NCBI GenBank assembly: GCA_013203905.1
Contig: JABMPC010000078.1
Coordinates: forward strand, 1 to 43,754
Reading direction: 5' to 3'
Length of the DNA stretch: 43,754 nucleotides
From: Chlorobium sp.
GTDB taxonomy: Bacteria > Bacteroidota > Chlorobiia > Chlorobiales > Chlorobiaceae
Part shown: one piece after another, positions 8,258 through 16,559 of the stretch
How the letters are laid out: each line of letters starts with the position of its first letter
Numbering within the stretch: position 1 is the stretch's first letter
The notes under the pieces: model-generated
Database searches by the model: none
What the model saw: the letters and a program-made list of their open reading frames with translations, nothing else
Told to the model about the DNA's origin: nothing
Made by a program: the position numbers and the translations under genes

Positions 8258-9106
8258 TCAGGGCTTCAGTATGCCGGTGGAGAGCAGAAGAAGGAGCAGA
8301 ATTCCGGCAAGGAGGCGGTAGAGGATGAAGAGTGTGGTGGTGTGTTTCTTAAGGTAGTTGAGCAGGAATGCTATGGAAAGGTAGCCTACAATGGCGGATG
8401 TGATGGTTGCTGCGGCAAGGTTCATGATGTTGCCGGGTGAGGCCGTTATGATATCCCAGGTTTTGTAGAGCTGGAAAATTCCCGCAGCAAAGACGGCGGG
8501 CAGGGAGAGCAGAAATGAGAAACGGGCCGCTGTTTCTCTTGAAAGATTCAGGAAGAGCCCCCCGGTGATGGTGACCCCCGAGCGGGATGAGCCGGGGATA
8601 AGGGCGATGCTCTGGGTCAGACCGATAAGGAGAGCCTCTTTCCACCCTATCTGATCCATGGTTTTCAGTGACCGCCCGCTGATGAGCCGCTTTTTGATAT
8701 TCCATTCCGCAAGGGAGAGAAGAAGAGCAAGCCCTATGAGAGCGCCGCTTATCCAATAGAGCGATCGGAGGGTTGTTTCTATGTCATCTTTGAAGAGCAG
8801 TCCAAACACCACAATTGGAATGGTTCCGGCAGCAATCATCCATCCCATTCTGGCTTCATTGCTTTCCAATGGCTTTCCTTTCATGAGGCCCGCCATGACA
8901 GCAGTCACTATGGCGATAATGTCGCGCCAGAAATAAATCAGTACAGCGGCCAGGGTTCCAATCTGGATGATTGCCGTGAATGCTGCTCCAGGGTCGCTCC
9001 ATCCGAGAAGGGCAGGGACGATTTTCAGGTGTGCGGTGCTGCTGATGGGGAGAAATTCAGTAAGCCCCTGTACGATGCCGAGCATGATGGCTTGAAAAAG
9101 TGTCAT
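8258..9106 (-). CDS. uppP: Undecaprenyl-diphosphatase UppP (BacA)
   Basis: UppP removes a phosphate from undecaprenyl diphosphate so that the carrier lipid can be reused for peptidoglycan and other glycans; overexpression gives bacitracin resistance. The 282-residue membrane protein has about eight hydrophobic segments. The two active-site repeats are clear: TEFLPISSTAHL (residues 16-27, with Glu17) and PGSSRSG (171-177, with the essential Arg). Length and motifs match the family. It starts 15 bases after rdgB, so pdxJ-rdgB-uppP look like one transcription unit ending at the terminator at 8181-8247. Confidence 0.96.
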   Translation of the reverse strand: MTLFQAIMLGIVQGLTEFLPISSTAHLKIVPALLGWSDPGAAFTAIIQIGTLAAVLIYFWRDIIAIVTAVMAGLMKGKPLESNEARMGWMIAAGTIPIVVFGLLFKDDIETTLRSLYWISGALIGLALLLSLAEWNIKKRLISGRSLKTMDQIGWKEALLIGLTQSIALIPGSSRSGVTITGGLFLNLSRETAARFSFLLSLPAVFAAGIFQLYKTWDIITASPGNIMNLAAATITSAIVGYLSIAFLLNYLKKHTTTLFILYRLLAGILLLLLLSTGILKP

Positions 9107-9121
9107 GATTTGAGGTGCGGG

Positions 9122-9799
9122 TCAGTGTATTGTGTGAAGGAATGCAATGGCTTTTTTTGTTGCAAGCGCACGATGGCTGATCCTGTTTTTTTCCTCTCCG
9201 CTCATCTGTGCATAGGTTTTTCCTGCAGCAGCAACCATAAAGATAGGGTCGTATCCGAATCCGCCGTCGCCGTCGGCTGCAGTGGTGAGGGTTCCCTCAA
9301 CCGCGCCCTCAATCGTCTTCTCAATTCTCTGTTGTGCGACTTCGTCCGGCCCTTCCTTTTCTGCAATGATGCCTTTCAGCGCAATCACTGTTCTGAACCG
9401 TGCGCTTCGGTCTTTTTCCCCCTCCATTTCCTTGAGCAGGTGGTCAACATTGTCCTGATAGGTCGGTTTTTCTCTGCTCGAAACGGGAGCATAACGGGCA
9501 GAGTATACTCCCGGGGCGCCGTTGAGCGCCGAAACCTCAAGGCCGGTGTCGTCGGCAAAGGCGATCATGGAGGGAAAGCGGTTCTTGAGCAGCCGGAAAA
9601 TGGCATTCGCCTTCAGCATGGCATTGCCCTCAAGGGTTGTTTCTGTCTCCTCTATGTCGATAGCAATGCCTGCTTCAGCAAGAGAGAGGACGCTGAAGCG
9701 TGGATCGATGCCCTCAAGAAGCGGACGGAGTTCGCGGACCTTGTCGGGGTTGGCTGTGGCAAGGATGATGGTGACGGGTGCTTTGGGCGGGGACGCCAT
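9122..9799 (-). CDS. rdgB: RdgB/HAM1-type XTP/dITP diphosphatase
   Basis: A nucleotide-pool cleaning enzyme that hydrolyses dITP, ITP and XTP to monophosphates. I use the ATG at 9799 (225 residues, MASPPKAPV), one base after the pdxJ stop; a longer frame exists but would overlap pdxJ. Family motifs are visible: TANPDKVREL near the N-terminus (residues 15-24), FADDTGLEV with the catalytic acidic pair, GAPGVYSARYA, the FGYDPIF substrate loop and the late EKNRISHRA. The EMEGEKDRSARF linker is also typical. Translation is probably coupled to pdxJ. Confidence 0.95.
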   Translation of the reverse strand: MASPPKAPVTIILATANPDKVRELRPLLEGIDPRFSVLSLAEAGIAIDIEETETTLEGNAMLKANAIFRLLKNRFPSMIAFADDTGLEVSALNGAPGVYSARYAPVSSREKPTYQDNVDHLLKEMEGEKDRSARFRTVIALKGIIAEKEGPDEVAQQRIEKTIEGAVEGTLTTAADGDGGFGYDPIFMVAAAGKTYAQMSGEEKNRISHRALATKKAIAFLHTIH

Positions 9800-9800
9800 A

Positions 9801-10508
9801 TCAGTTGATGATGTCGAGCATTTCCCGGACGGCAGCTGGAATGCCGACAAATGCGGCGCGTGCAATGAGAGCGTGGCCTATGCTGACCTCCTCTATTTCT
9901 TCAATAGTGCGGAAGGGGGCGATGTTCTGATAATTGAGGCCGTGTCCGGCAACAACCCTGAGGCCAAGGTTTTTGGCGTATGCGGCAGCCTGACGGATTT
10001 TTTTGAGTTCAGTCGCCTGTTCTTCACCTGATTTCAATGCGTATGCCCCCGTGTGAAGCTCAACGATATCGGCGCCCGCTTTTTCAGCCAGATCAATGGC
10101 CCGTTGTTCTGCTTCAATGAAAAGGCTGATTTCAATTCCTGCTCCTTTGATCGGCTCCAGAAATGCAACCAGGCGGTTGAAGTGCCGTTCAATGGCGAAC
10201 CCGCCTTCCGTTGTCAGCTCCTCCCGCTTTTCGGGAACAAGCGTAATCAGTTCCGGCATGGTTGCCACGGCAATGGCCCCCATTTCATCTGTCATTGCCA
10301 TTTCAAGGTCGAGCCTTGTCGTTACCGCTTTTCTCAGTCCGGCAAGGTCATGGTCGCGTATGTGGCGGCGGTCTTCACGAAGGTGGCAGACAATGCCTGC
10401 GGCTCCGCTTTTTTCTGCGAGAAGTGCGGCTGCAACCGGATCGGGGTCGTGTTCGTTGCGGGCATTGCGCAGTGTGGCTATGTGGTCTATATTGACGGCA
10501 AGGCGCAT
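9801..10508 (-). CDS. pdxJ: Pyridoxine 5'-phosphate synthase PdxJ
   Basis: PdxJ condenses 1-deoxy-D-xylulose 5-phosphate with 3-amino-2-oxopropyl phosphate to give pyridoxine 5'-phosphate, the last ring-forming step of the DXP-dependent vitamin B6 pathway. The 235-residue TIM-barrel protein opens with the signature [13 protein letters not shown] (residues 5-17) and contains [20 protein letters not shown], the [15 protein letters not shown] substrate loop, [17 protein letters not shown] and the final [12 protein letters not shown]. Length and motifs are typical. It is divergent from mutS2 across 96 bases and heads pdxJ-rdgB-uppP. DXP would come from the dxs gene in this window. Confidence 0.96.
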   Translation of the reverse strand: MRLAVNIDHIATLRNARNEHDPDPVAAALLAEKSGAAGIVCHLREDRRHIRDHDLAGLRKAVTTRLDLEMAMTDEMGAIAVATMPELITLVPEKREELTTEGGFAIERHFNRLVAFLEPIKGAGIEISLFIEAEQRAIDLAEKAGADIVELHTGAYALKSGEEQATELKKIRQAAAYAKNLGLRVVAGHGLNYQNIAPFRTIEEIEEVSIGHALIARAAFVGIPAAVREMLDIIN

Positions 10509-10604
10509 GATGATAATTTAAGTTCAAGGCTGTACACAGTATTTAAATCTTATGCGAAACTAAAGAAAAAAAGGACAAAGCGGAAAATTCCGGCTGACGA
10601 TTCT

Positions 10605-12968
10605 ATGGACTGCAACAACCATAAAAAACTTGAATTTGACAGGGTGTCCGGTTATGCCGCAGGGCTCTGCTTGTCGGCGCCCGGACGGGACGCACTGCAG
10701 GGGCTCGCTCCATTCTCCAAACGGGAGGAGCTGCTTGCGGAACTTGAACGGGTGCTTGAGCTGAAATCACTTCTTCAGGAGGGCTCTTCCCTCCCGTTTT
10801 CCACTCTTCCTGATACGCGGGCTCTTCTGCTGAAAATTGGCATGGAGGGCAACAGGCTTGAGCCCGAAGAGCTTTACGATATCAGCACCATGCTTCAGGC
10901 CTCGGCCGCACTGCAGCGCTTTTTGGCGGCAAACCGCGAGTCGTGGCCGTGTCTGGCTTCACTTAGTGAAAAGCTCTGGCTTGACACATCCATACGGCCT
11001 GCTATCAGGGCGGTTATTGATGAGGACTGCAAAGTCAGAAGTTCGGCAAGCGATGAACTCAAACGGATTCGGCACGCTCTTGGTGATGACAGGCAGCTTC
11101 TTCTGCGTCGTATGGAGAAGATTCTCGGTCATTGCAGGAGGAACGGCTGGCTAATGGAAGAGGGTGTTGCAATAAAGAATTCACGCCTCTGTCTTCCCAT
11201 GAAGCTGGAGTATCGTCACAGGATTCCGGGGTTTGTGCAGGACTGGTCGGGCAGTGGTCAGACGGTGTTTGTTGAGCCTGCTGAAACCCTTGAAATAGCC
11301 AATCGCATTCAGGAGGGAGAGATTCATGAGAGGCGGGAAATCGACCGGATACTCAGGGAGATAACCGACCGCCTTCGCCCCGACCTCGGGAATCTTTCCC
11401 ATAACGGTGAACAGCTCGCATTCTTTGATTCCCTTGTGGGGCGCGCCCGTTTTGCTCTTGAAACAGCCTCCGTGCTTCCCTCCATAAGCAGTTGCGGGGA
11501 GCTTCGCCTCGTCCGGGGGTACCATCCCTGGCTACTTATTTCTCATCGTGACCGTGAAGTTTTCCCGCTCGACCTTGAGCTTTCTGTTGACGAATCGGTT
11601 CTGATTATTTCCGGCCCCAATGCCGGCGGAAAGTCGGTGGCAATGAAAACCGTCGGTCTGCTCGCTCTTATGCTGCGCTACGGCTATCTGCTTCCGTGCA
11701 ACGAAAGTTCGGTTTTTCCGTTCTTCTCGGAAATCGGGATTGAAATAGGAGACGAACAGTCCATTGAGAACGATCTATCCACCTTCAGCTCCCATCTTCG
11801 GGAGGTGCGCCGCATTCTTGATGGTGCGGGAAAGAACTCTCTTGTGCTCATTGACGAACTCTGTTCGGGAACTGATGTCGCCGAGGGGGGTGCCATTGCG
11901 CGGAGTGTTATTGAGGAGCTGATGCGACGGGGGAGCAAGGCCATAGTGACCACCCATATCGGCGAACTGAAAGCCTATGCCCATGAGCGCGATGGGGTGG
12001 TAAACGGAGCCATGGAGTTTGACCGCACCGCTCTCTTGCCATCGTTCCGCTTTATTAAGGGGGTACCGGGAAGCAGTTTTGCCTTTGCCATGATGCAGCG
12101 TCTGGGGTTTCCGCAGACGATGCTGGATGAGGCCCGGGCTTTCATGCATGAAGAGCATCGGGCGCTCGAGGGGTTGCTTGCGGATCTTCACCGGAAACTC
12201 TCTGACAACCGGCTTCGCAGCAGTGAGCTTGAAACGGCGGAGGCGCGCCTGGCACTTCGTGAGCAGTCGGCTGCTGACTCTGAAGCAACTCTTGGGCGAA
12301 AAAGCAGGGAGCAGAAACTCAAAGCGTCAAAAGAGATACAGCGCGAGGTGGAAGGTGCCCGGCGCGAAATCCGCAACATCCTTCAGGAGGTGCGCAATGC
12401 ACCCCGGGACCCGCGCATCCTGCAGGAGGCCCGCAAAAAACTCTCCTCCAGAGCGGTTGAGGCCGAAAAAAGAAGTGCACTCCTTCATGAGGAAGTTGCA
12501 TCTCCCCCCGATTTGAGTATCCGTGAAGGGGATCTGGTCAGGATTCTGGATTCTTCGGCAAGCGGTGAGGTGGAAAGGCTTACGGGAGAAAACGCCGTGG
12601 TGCTTTGCGGGAACTTCCGTGTGAGTGTCTTGCTGAAAAACCTTGAAAAAACATCAAGGCGCCAAACCCGGAAAGCCGACAAAGCTGCCTCTCAGCCGAA
12701 AGGGTGGAGTGGGGCCTTGAGGCCGGTGGAGTCGACAATACTCGATATCCGCGGCCTCAGCGGCGATGAAGCCGTTCCCCGTGTTGAACGCTTTATTGAC
12801 GACATGCACCGTAGCCGAATCCACTCGGCAACCATTATTCATGGCACCGGAACCGGGGTGCTCCGCCGCCGGACTCATGAGCTTCTCAAACGCCATGCTG
12901 TCGTGAAATCATTCCGCGTTGGCGCATGGGGCGAGGGGTACGATGGAGTTACCATTCTTACCCTATGA
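10605..12968 (+). CDS. mutS2: Endonuclease MutS2
   Basis: MutS2 is a MutS-like ATPase with a C-terminal Smr nuclease domain, linked to suppression of homologous recombination and to resolving collided ribosomes. I chose the ATG at 10605 (787 residues, MDCNNHKKLEFDRV), the normal family length; the open frame continues upstream only because it runs antisense to pdxJ. Visible parts: MutS-like core helices, Walker A GPNAGGKS (337-344), the LVLIDELCSGTD Walker B and TTHIGELKAYA, a long charged coiled-coil (about 515-620), a KOW-like segment and the Smr domain (about 710-787) with LDIRGLSGDEA and HGTGTGVLR (His746). The Smr LDxR/HGxG motifs are intact. Confidence 0.95.
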   Translation: MDCNNHKKLEFDRVSGYAAGLCLSAPGRDALQGLAPFSKREELLAELERVLELKSLLQEGSSLPFSTLPDTRALLLKIGMEGNRLEPEELYDISTMLQASAALQRFLAANRESWPCLASLSEKLWLDTSIRPAIRAVIDEDCKVRSSASDELKRIRHALGDDRQLLLRRMEKILGHCRRNGWLMEEGVAIKNSRLCLPMKLEYRHRIPGFVQDWSGSGQTVFVEPAETLEIANRIQEGEIHERREIDRILREITDRLRPDLGNLSHNGEQLAFFDSLVGRARFALETASVLPSISSCGELRLVRGYHPWLLISHRDREVFPLDLELSVDESVLIISGPNAGGKSVAMKTVGLLALMLRYGYLLPCNESSVFPFFSEIGIEIGDEQSIENDLSTFSSHLREVRRILDGAGKNSLVLIDELCSGTDVAEGGAIARSVIEELMRRGSKAIVTTHIGELKAYAHERDGVVNGAMEFDRTALLPSFRFIKGVPGSSFAFAMMQRLGFPQTMLDEARAFMHEEHRALEGLLADLHRKLSDNRLRSSELETAEARLALREQSAADSEATLGRKSREQKLKASKEIQREVEGARREIRNILQEVRNAPRDPRILQEARKKLSSRAVEAEKRSALLHEEVASPPDLSIREGDLVRILDSSASGEVERLTGENAVVLCGNFRVSVLLKNLEKTSRRQTRKADKAASQPKGWSGALRPVESTILDIRGLSGDEAVPRVERFIDDMHRSRIHSATIIHGTGTGVLRRRTHELLKRHAVVKSFRVGAWGEGYDGVTILTL

Positions 12969-13116
12969 ACAGACGCCGCCCTTGCCGGAAACTTTTCTGT
13001 GCTGCCCCGGAATGGGTACCGATAGAATGATATGAGTTGAATTTTTGGTATCTTGACCCCGAATTCATTGTCACCGTTCAACCCTACTACCCTTGAAAGC
13101 CGCTTCTGAACGCTAT

Positions 13117-13713
13117 ATGAATATACCCAATCAGCTTACCGCCCTGCGGATTATGCTGGTGCCGGTGTTTGTGCTGCTCCTCCTGCATGAGGACCCGTCG
13201 TTCAAGCTTGTAGGGGTCATTGTTTTTACGGTGGCATCACTGACGGATCTTTATGATGGATGGCATGCCAGAAGGTTCAACGAGGAGACCCGTCTCGGAG
13301 CTTTTCTTGACCCGCTTGCCGACAAGCTGCTGATAACAGCGGCTTTTCTTGTCTATGTCTGGATGGGGTATCTGGACCTCTGGATGGTGGTGCTTGTCAT
13401 TGTGCGGGATGTGGTGGTGACGGCGCTCAGGAGCTGGGCCGAGTTCAGAAACCAGCCGGTTGTGACAAGCGTTCAGGCAAAGTACAAAACCCTCCTCCAG
13501 AATGTGTTTGCCTATCTGGTGATGGTGCTGATATTCCTTCAGGAATCGGCGCTTTTTGGCATTCGTTCGGCTGAACTGATCAGCCGCTTCCTTTTTTCTC
13601 CTGCGCTTGACTGGATTATGCTTACTGTCACTGTGGTGACGGTGGCAACGGGTGTTTCCTATCTGATGGACAACTGGCAGGTCATTACCGGGAACGATAA
13701 AGGGAAGGAATGA
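13117..13713 (+). CDS. pgsA: CDP-diacylglycerol-glycerol-3-phosphate 3-phosphatidyltransferase PgsA
   Basis: PgsA makes phosphatidylglycerophosphate from CDP-diacylglycerol and glycerol 3-phosphate, the committed step to phosphatidylglycerol, which green sulfur bacteria use in their membranes. The 198-residue protein (ATG at 13117; a TTG eight codons upstream is less likely) has about five membrane segments and the CDP-alcohol phosphotransferase motif D-G-x2-A-R-x8-G-x3-D-x3-D with D47, G48, A51, R52, G61, D65 and D69 all present. D44 is a further conserved acidic residue. The N-terminal NIPNQLTALRI is typical of PgsA. It overlaps pgpA by 4 bases, so two consecutive steps of one pathway are translationally coupled. 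Confidence 0.93.
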   Translation: MNIPNQLTALRIMLVPVFVLLLLHEDPSFKLVGVIVFTVASLTDLYDGWHARRFNEETRLGAFLDPLADKLLITAAFLVYVWMGYLDLWMVVLVIVRDVVVTALRSWAEFRNQPVVTSVQAKYKTLLQNVFAYLVMVLIFLQESALFGIRSAELISRFLFSPALDWIMLTVTVVTVATGVSYLMDNWQVITGNDKGKE

Positions 13714-14207
13714 AAGCTGCTGCTGAAGGGATGAGGTTCCAGTTGGCCAGAGCGCTGTCCACCGTTTTCTGGATAGGGTATTTTCCTGTTGCGCCCGGTA
13801 CGGCTGCCAGTGCCGTCGCCCTTCTCCTCTACCTGTTATTCCCTTTGTTTCAGCAGCCTTCCGTGCTGGCAGCCGGAGTGCTTCTTGCGACCCTTATCGG
13901 TGTGTGGTCGGGAGGCATTATGGAGGATGCTGCTGGAGAGGACCCGTCTGAGGTGACTGTGGACGAGGTAGCCGGTCAGTGGCTGGCGCTTCTTGCTCTC
14001 CCCTCAGGGCTCATGCCGGCTCTGCTTGCTTTTGTTTTTTTCCGTTTGTTCGATATTCTCAAGCCCGGCCCCGTAGACCTTGTTCAGCGGCTACCGGGTG
14101 GATGGGGAATCATGATGGATGATCTTCTTGCGGGGCTTTTGGCCAATCTTGCCGTTCGTGCTCTTCTTTTCTCCGCTACTATGCTTCAGCTCTCCTTGCC
14201 GGTATAG
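13710..14207 (+). CDS. pgpA: Phosphatidylglycerophosphatase A PgpA
   Basis: PgpA dephosphorylates phosphatidylglycerophosphate to phosphatidylglycerol, the step right after PgsA. The 165-residue membrane protein shows the family motifs GYFPVAPGTAAS (23-34), DEVAGQW (85-91, metal-binding acidic pair) and GGWGIMMDDLLAG (130-142, with Asp137/138). It starts inside the pgsA stop codon (ATGA). Its 3' end overlaps the convergent dxs gene by 22 bases, so no terminator fits between them without lying in coding sequence. Confidence 0.94.
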   Translation: MKAAAEGMRFQLARALSTVFWIGYFPVAPGTAASAVALLLYLLFPLFQQPSVLAAGVLLATLIGVWSGGIMEDAAGEDPSEVTVDEVAGQWLALLALPSGLMPALLAFVFFRLFDILKPGPVDLVQRLPGGWGIMMDDLLAGLLANLAVRALLFSATMLQLSLPV

Positions 14208-16093
14208 AATCGCCTGATTTTTTCGGCTACTGCGGGAGCGTCCAGCCCTGTTTCCCTGTATAGGTCCTTCATGCTGCCGTGGGTGACGAAGGCATCGGGT
14301 AGTCCGATTCTGAGCAGTCGGGTTTTTTTTGATGCCTCACAAAGATGGTCGGCAACGGCACTGCCGAGACCTCCAATGATGCTGTTCTCCTCAAGGGTGA
14401 CGATATGGGTTGCAGAAGCGGCGAGCCTGTCAATGAGTGCGGTGTCGAGGGGCTTGAGGAAGCGCATGTCGGCAATTTCCACACTGATTCCTTCGTTTTC
14501 AAGCATGCGTCCCGCTTCAGCCGCTGTGGCCGCCATGGTGCCAAGGGTAAGGATGACGGGGCCGGTTCCCTCTTTGAGCATCCGCCCTTTTCCGGGCTCC
14601 AGTGCTGTGAAGTTTTTGCGCATGTCGTCTCCGTTGGTGCCTCCCCTCGGGTATCGGATGGCAACCGGCCCATCGATATGATAGAGCGCGGTATGGAGCA
14701 TGTCGCGGAGTTCCTGGCCGTCTGAAGGGGCCATGATGGTAAGCCCGGGGACAGCATGCAGATAGGAGAGGTCGAAGGCGCCGTGGTGGGTCGGGCCGTC
14801 TTCACCCACAAGGCCGGCACGGTCAATGGCAAAGACCACATGGAGGTTCTGCAGAGCGACATCGTGAATGATCTGGTCAAGGCCACGCTGCAGGAATGTG
14901 GAGTAGATGGCGCAGACTGGTTTCAGCCCTTCAAGGGCCTGCCCTGCCGCAAAGGTGACTGCGTGCCCCTCGGCAATGCCAACATCGTAAAAACGGTCGG
15001 GTATGGTGCTGGCGAACATGTCAAGCGAGGTGCCGGTGGGCATGGCAGCGGTGATTGCGGTAATGGCGGGGTCTTTCAGAGCCATTTCCACCAGGGCTTC
15101 TCCGAACACCTCCTGATATTTTGGCGGGGCGGAAGGCCCTTCTTTTTTTGCGGTTATTCCAGTGACGGTGTCGAACCCTCCGTTGTGGGCATGCCAGTCG
15201 CTCTGGTTCTCTTCAGCAGGGGGGAACCCTTTTCCTTTTGTGGTGATGACATGAAGCAGTTTGGGATGGGGGAGGTCCTGCATCTCCCTGAGCGCACGGA
15301 CGAGCTGCCCCATGTTGTGCCCGTCTATCGGGCCGAAGTAGCGCAGGCCGAGCGCCTCAAAAAAGGCTCCCGGGGTGAGGGCGGCTTTCATGCCGTCTTC
15401 GAGTCGTCGCAGTGATGTTTTGGCTCTTTCTGCAAGCTCATTGTTCATCATCGACATGCTCTCCCAGAGCAGGCGGCGTGCTTTGTTGTAAGTTTTGTTG
15501 AGGGTGAAGTTGACCAAATGGGTTTTGAGGCCTCCGGTGCTGGGGGAGATGGCCATCTGGTTATCGTTGAGGATAACCAGGACATCGCTTTTCAGCTCGC
15601 CCAGGTGGTTCATGGCCTCAAAGGCCATTCCTCCCGTCATGCTTCCGTCGCCGATGACGGCAATGACCTTCTCATTGCCGCCCTTGAGGTCGCGCGCCGC
15701 CGCCATTCCTGCTGCCGCGGAAATGGATGTGGAGGCGTGGCCGGTTCCAAATGCGTCATGCGGGCTTTCGTGGATTTTCGGGAAGCCGGCAAGGCCGCCG
15801 TATTTGCGGTTTGTATGCATCCTGTCCCGCCGTCCAGTCAGCATTTTGTGGATATAGGCCTGATGGCCGACATCCCAGACAATCCGGTCTTTTTCCGTGT
15901 TATAGACATGGTGCAGCGCTATGCTCAGTTCCGTGACCCCAAGGCTGGAGGCGAAGTGCCCGCCGTTGAGGGAAATGAGGTTGATCAGTTCCTGCCGGCA
16001 TTCATTGGCAAGGGTCTCCAGCTGCAGGATGCTGAACTTTTTCAGGTCTCGTGGCGAGTGTATGCTGTCGAGGAGAGAGTGTGATTCTGCCAT
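14186..16093 (-). CDS. dxs: 1-deoxy-D-xylulose-5-phosphate synthase Dxs
   Basis: Thiamine-diphosphate enzyme that condenses pyruvate and glyceraldehyde 3-phosphate to DXP, the entry of the MEP isoprenoid pathway and a precursor for vitamin B6 and thiamin. At 635 residues it is full length. Visible motifs: GGHFASSLG with His46, DVGHQAYIHKMLTGRR, GTGHASTSISAA, the ThDP motif GDG (148-150) ending in NDNQ (177-180), DGHN, and in the pyrimidine domain VGEDGPTHHGAFDLSYL and IRYPRG. In a green sulfur bacterium the flux feeds chlorophyll phytyl/farnesyl tails, carotenoids and menaquinone. It lies 14 bases downstream of yjbQ. Confidence 0.97.
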   Translation of the reverse strand: MAESHSLLDSIHSPRDLKKFSILQLETLANECRQELINLISLNGGHFASSLGVTELSIALHHVYNTEKDRIVWDVGHQAYIHKMLTGRRDRMHTNRKYGGLAGFPKIHESPHDAFGTGHASTSISAAAGMAAARDLKGGNEKVIAVIGDGSMTGGMAFEAMNHLGELKSDVLVILNDNQMAISPSTGGLKTHLVNFTLNKTYNKARRLLWESMSMMNNELAERAKTSLRRLEDGMKAALTPGAFFEALGLRYFGPIDGHNMGQLVRALREMQDLPHPKLLHVITTKGKGFPPAEENQSDWHAHNGGFDTVTGITAKKEGPSAPPKYQEVFGEALVEMALKDPAITAITAAMPTGTSLDMFASTIPDRFYDVGIAEGHAVTFAAGQALEGLKPVCAIYSTFLQRGLDQIIHDVALQNLHVVFAIDRAGLVGEDGPTHHGAFDLSYLHAVPGLTIMAPSDGQELRDMLHTALYHIDGPVAIRYPRGGTNGDDMRKNFTALEPGKGRMLKEGTGPVILTLGTMAATAAEAGRMLENEGISVEIADMRFLKPLDTALIDRLAASATHIVTLEENSIIGGLGSAVADHLCEASKKTRLLRIGLPDAFVTHGSMKDLYRETGLDAPAVAEKIRRFYTGKES

Positions 16094-16107
16094 GATTGCA
16101 ATGCTTT

Positions 16108-16533
16108 TCAGATGCCGGTCACCTGCATGAGCAGGCTTCGCTGGGGACGGGGACCGTCAAGTTCAATAAAGAATACCGATTGCCACCTTCCAAGCAGGAG
16201 CTTTCCTTCTGCAAAGGGGATGGTTTCTGATGTGTTCATGAAAAGCCCGAGCAGGTGGGAGTGGGCGTTGTCGCGGCCGTCTATGGGCTCAAGGTTGTGG
16301 CTGTAGTTTCCGTCCCGCGGCGCCAGCCGTTTGAGAAAGGTTTCCATGTCTTCCATCAGCCTTTCCTCGTTCTCATTGATGTTCACGCATGCGGTCGTGT
16401 GCTGGCTGATGAGGGTGAGCAACCCATCCTGCAGGCCCGACTCCTCTACGGCACGCTCTGCATCGGCGGTGACATCGATGATTTCAATCGGCTTCAGGCT
16501 TTTGAGTGAGAGGGTGGAGTGGACAATTTTCAT
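16108..16533 (-). CDS. yjbQ: YjbQ/UPF0047 family protein (secondary thiamine-phosphate synthase-like)
   Basis: A 141-residue single-domain protein of the YjbQ fold. The conserved segments are SQHTTACVNINENEERL, NYSHNLEPIDGRDNAHSHLLGL (clustered His/Asp/Asn, a likely active site or metal site) and LLGRWQSVFFIELDGPRPQR. E. coli YjbQ can weakly replace thiamine-phosphate synthase, which is the source of the name; the physiological role is unknown. It lies 26 bases after the GH13 gene and 14 before dxs. That is mildly suggestive, since DXP made by Dxs is a thiamin precursor and Dxs itself needs thiamine diphosphate. Confidence 0.92.
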   Translation of the reverse strand: MKIVHSTLSLKSLKPIEIIDVTADAERAVEESGLQDGLLTLISQHTTACVNINENEERLMEDMETFLKRLAPRDGNYSHNLEPIDGRDNAHSHLLGLFMNTSETIPFAEGKLLLGRWQSVFFIELDGPRPQRSLLMQVTGI

Positions 16534-16559
16534 GGCTCGGACTTTGGGGCTGATTTGTG

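Noticed and set aside
9029-9808. 259-codon plus-strand frame over uppP/rdgB
   Set aside because: Antisense to two well-supported genes; Cys/Phe-rich composition without family features.
10053-10604. 5' extension of the mutS2 reading frame
   Set aside because: It lies antisense to pdxJ and lacks MutS2 similarity. The ATG at 10605 gives the normal MutS2 length.
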